NCBI GenBank assembly: GCA_004299665.1
Contig: SCQZ01000131.1
Coordinates: 1-6,322 of the forward strand
Reading direction: 5' to 3'
Origin: Jatrophihabitans sp.
Lineage (GTDB): Bacteria; Actinomycetota; Actinomycetes; Mycobacteriales; Jatrophihabitantaceae
DNA: 6,322 bases
Below are positions 5,891-6,322 of this stretch, one piece after another. The notes beneath the pieces are model-generated. The model was not told the origin of the DNA. It worked only from the letters and a program-made list of their open reading frames with translations, and ran no database searches. Each line of letters opens with the position of its first letter. Positions within the stretch are counted from its first letter, which is position 1. Made by a program: the position numbers and the translations under genes.

Positions 5891-6288
5891 GGCGTGCGCA
5901 GCTGCCGGCTGCGGCCGCGGAACTCCGCGACCACGGTGTCCCCGCGCCGCACCGTGACGTCGCAGATACCCGATCGGCCGTACGACGCGCGCATCACGGC
6001 CTCGGCACTGAGCTCGTCGCCCCTGGCGGCCGGCCGCAGGAAGGTGATCTCCGCACCCGAGGCTACGGTCGCCGGCCCGTAGCTGTTGCAGGCGCACGCG
6101 AACGCGGTGTCGGCGAGCGAGAAGAGGAATCCGCCGTGGGCGATGTCGTGGCCGTTGACCATGTCGGCGCGGACCGTCATCCGCGCGACGGCGCGCCCTT
6201 CGGCGAGTTCGGCGAGTTCGATGCCGAGGGCTCGCGATGCCTCGTCGTCGGCCATCATCTGCCGCACCGCCTCGAGCCCGCCGGCCAT
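5887..6288 (-). CDS. paaI: PaaI-type hydroxyphenylacetyl-CoA thioesterase (hotdog fold)
   Basis: Cytoplasmic acyl-CoA thioesterase of 133 residues, a single hotdog domain and normal PaaI length. It carries the PaaI pattern MVNGHDIAHGGFLFSLADTA (43-62): N45, the H51-G52-G53 turn and D60, the predicted catalytic acid matching the aspartate of E. coli PaaI. ACNSYG (66-71) and FLRPA (83-87) are also as in that enzyme. PaaI hydrolyses ring-hydroxylated phenylacetyl-CoA esters and related dead-end thioesters, freeing CoA when the phenylacetate ring-epoxidation pathway stalls. The ATG at 6288 is preceded by AAGGGAG (minus strand, 6301-6295), a good ribosome site 6 bases away. It overlaps the downstream TetR gene by GTGA. 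Because the two open a minus-strand unit near the window edge, other paa genes may lie beyond 6322, but none is visible. Confidence 0.92.
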   Translation of the reverse strand: MAGGLEAVRQMMADDEASRALGIELAELAEGRAVARMTVRADMVNGHDIAHGGFLFSLADTAFACACNSYGPATVASGAEITFLRPAARGDELSAEAVMRASYGRSGICDVTVRRGDTVVAEFRGRSRQLRTP

Positions 6289-6322
6289 CGACGCTCCCTT
6301 GTGATTCTCACCTTTGGCCGGT
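6289..6322. promoter_or_regulatory. Upstream leader of paaI (partial)
   Basis: These 34 bases contain the paaI Shine-Dalgarno sequence (AAGGGAG on the minus strand, 6301-6295) and the small inverted repeat GTGATTCTCAC (6302-6312, 4-bp arms). An operator for the TetR regulator would be expected near here, but too little sequence is present to decide whether this is a promoter region or the end of another gene. Confidence 0.35.

Noticed and set aside
5891..6097. N-terminal extension of the PaaR-like regulator into paaI
   Set aside because: The added residues are a frame-shifted reading of the PaaI coding sequence; the GTG at 5890 with GTGA overlap gives a normal-length TetR protein.
1..6322. 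Mobile elements, CRISPR arrays, tRNA or toxin-antitoxin modules
   Set aside because: No transposase or integrase motifs, terminal inverted repeats, regularly spaced long repeats or cloverleaf-like sequences were found; composition is uniform across the window.

Overview
The window is very GC-rich throughout, about three quarters G+C by eye. It is gene-dense, uses GTG starts and has several 4-bp stop/start overlaps. Together with the protein families present this points to a high-GC actinobacterium, perhaps of the Pseudonocardia/Amycolatopsis type; the genus is inferred and not proven. No tRNA, rRNA, CRISPR array or mobile element was seen.

Left part (1-1967, minus strand): an OmpR-type response regulator is followed by its membrane histidine kinase. 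They are joined by an ATGA overlap, and the kinase runs off the left edge just after its G2 box. In front of the regulator lies a run of three 11-bp direct repeats (GGTCA core) over the predicted -35 region. This resembles a PhoP/OmpR-type binding site and suggests self-regulation.

Middle part (1968-5205, plus strand): a 188-bp divergent control region leads into a three-gene operon: a TetR-family regulator, a 552-residue FAD-dependent dehydrogenase of the fumarate reductase/3-ketosteroid dehydrogenase superfamily (COG3573-like), and a short-chain dehydrogenase resembling the 17beta-HSD-like classical SDRs. Junctions are a GTGA overlap and a TAG-ATG abutment. Two tandem 16-bp palindromes built from GATAC/GTATC half-sites sit immediately before the tetR start, over its predicted promoter. 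The operon therefore looks like a self-repressed catabolic or modifying cassette whose substrate is unknown; a steroid-like, terpenoid or other alicyclic ketone/alcohol is possible.

Right part (5243-6288, minus strand, convergent with the SDR): paaI, a hotdog thioesterase of phenylacetate catabolism, is followed with a GTGA overlap by a TetR-family regulator that is probably PaaR. This is likely one end of a phenylacetate (paa) cluster continuing beyond the right edge, but no other paa gene is visible.

The most interesting material is regulatory: the PhoP-like repeat array and the double palindrome, which share one short intergenic region, and the uncharacterised flavin dehydrogenase plus SDR pair they stand beside.
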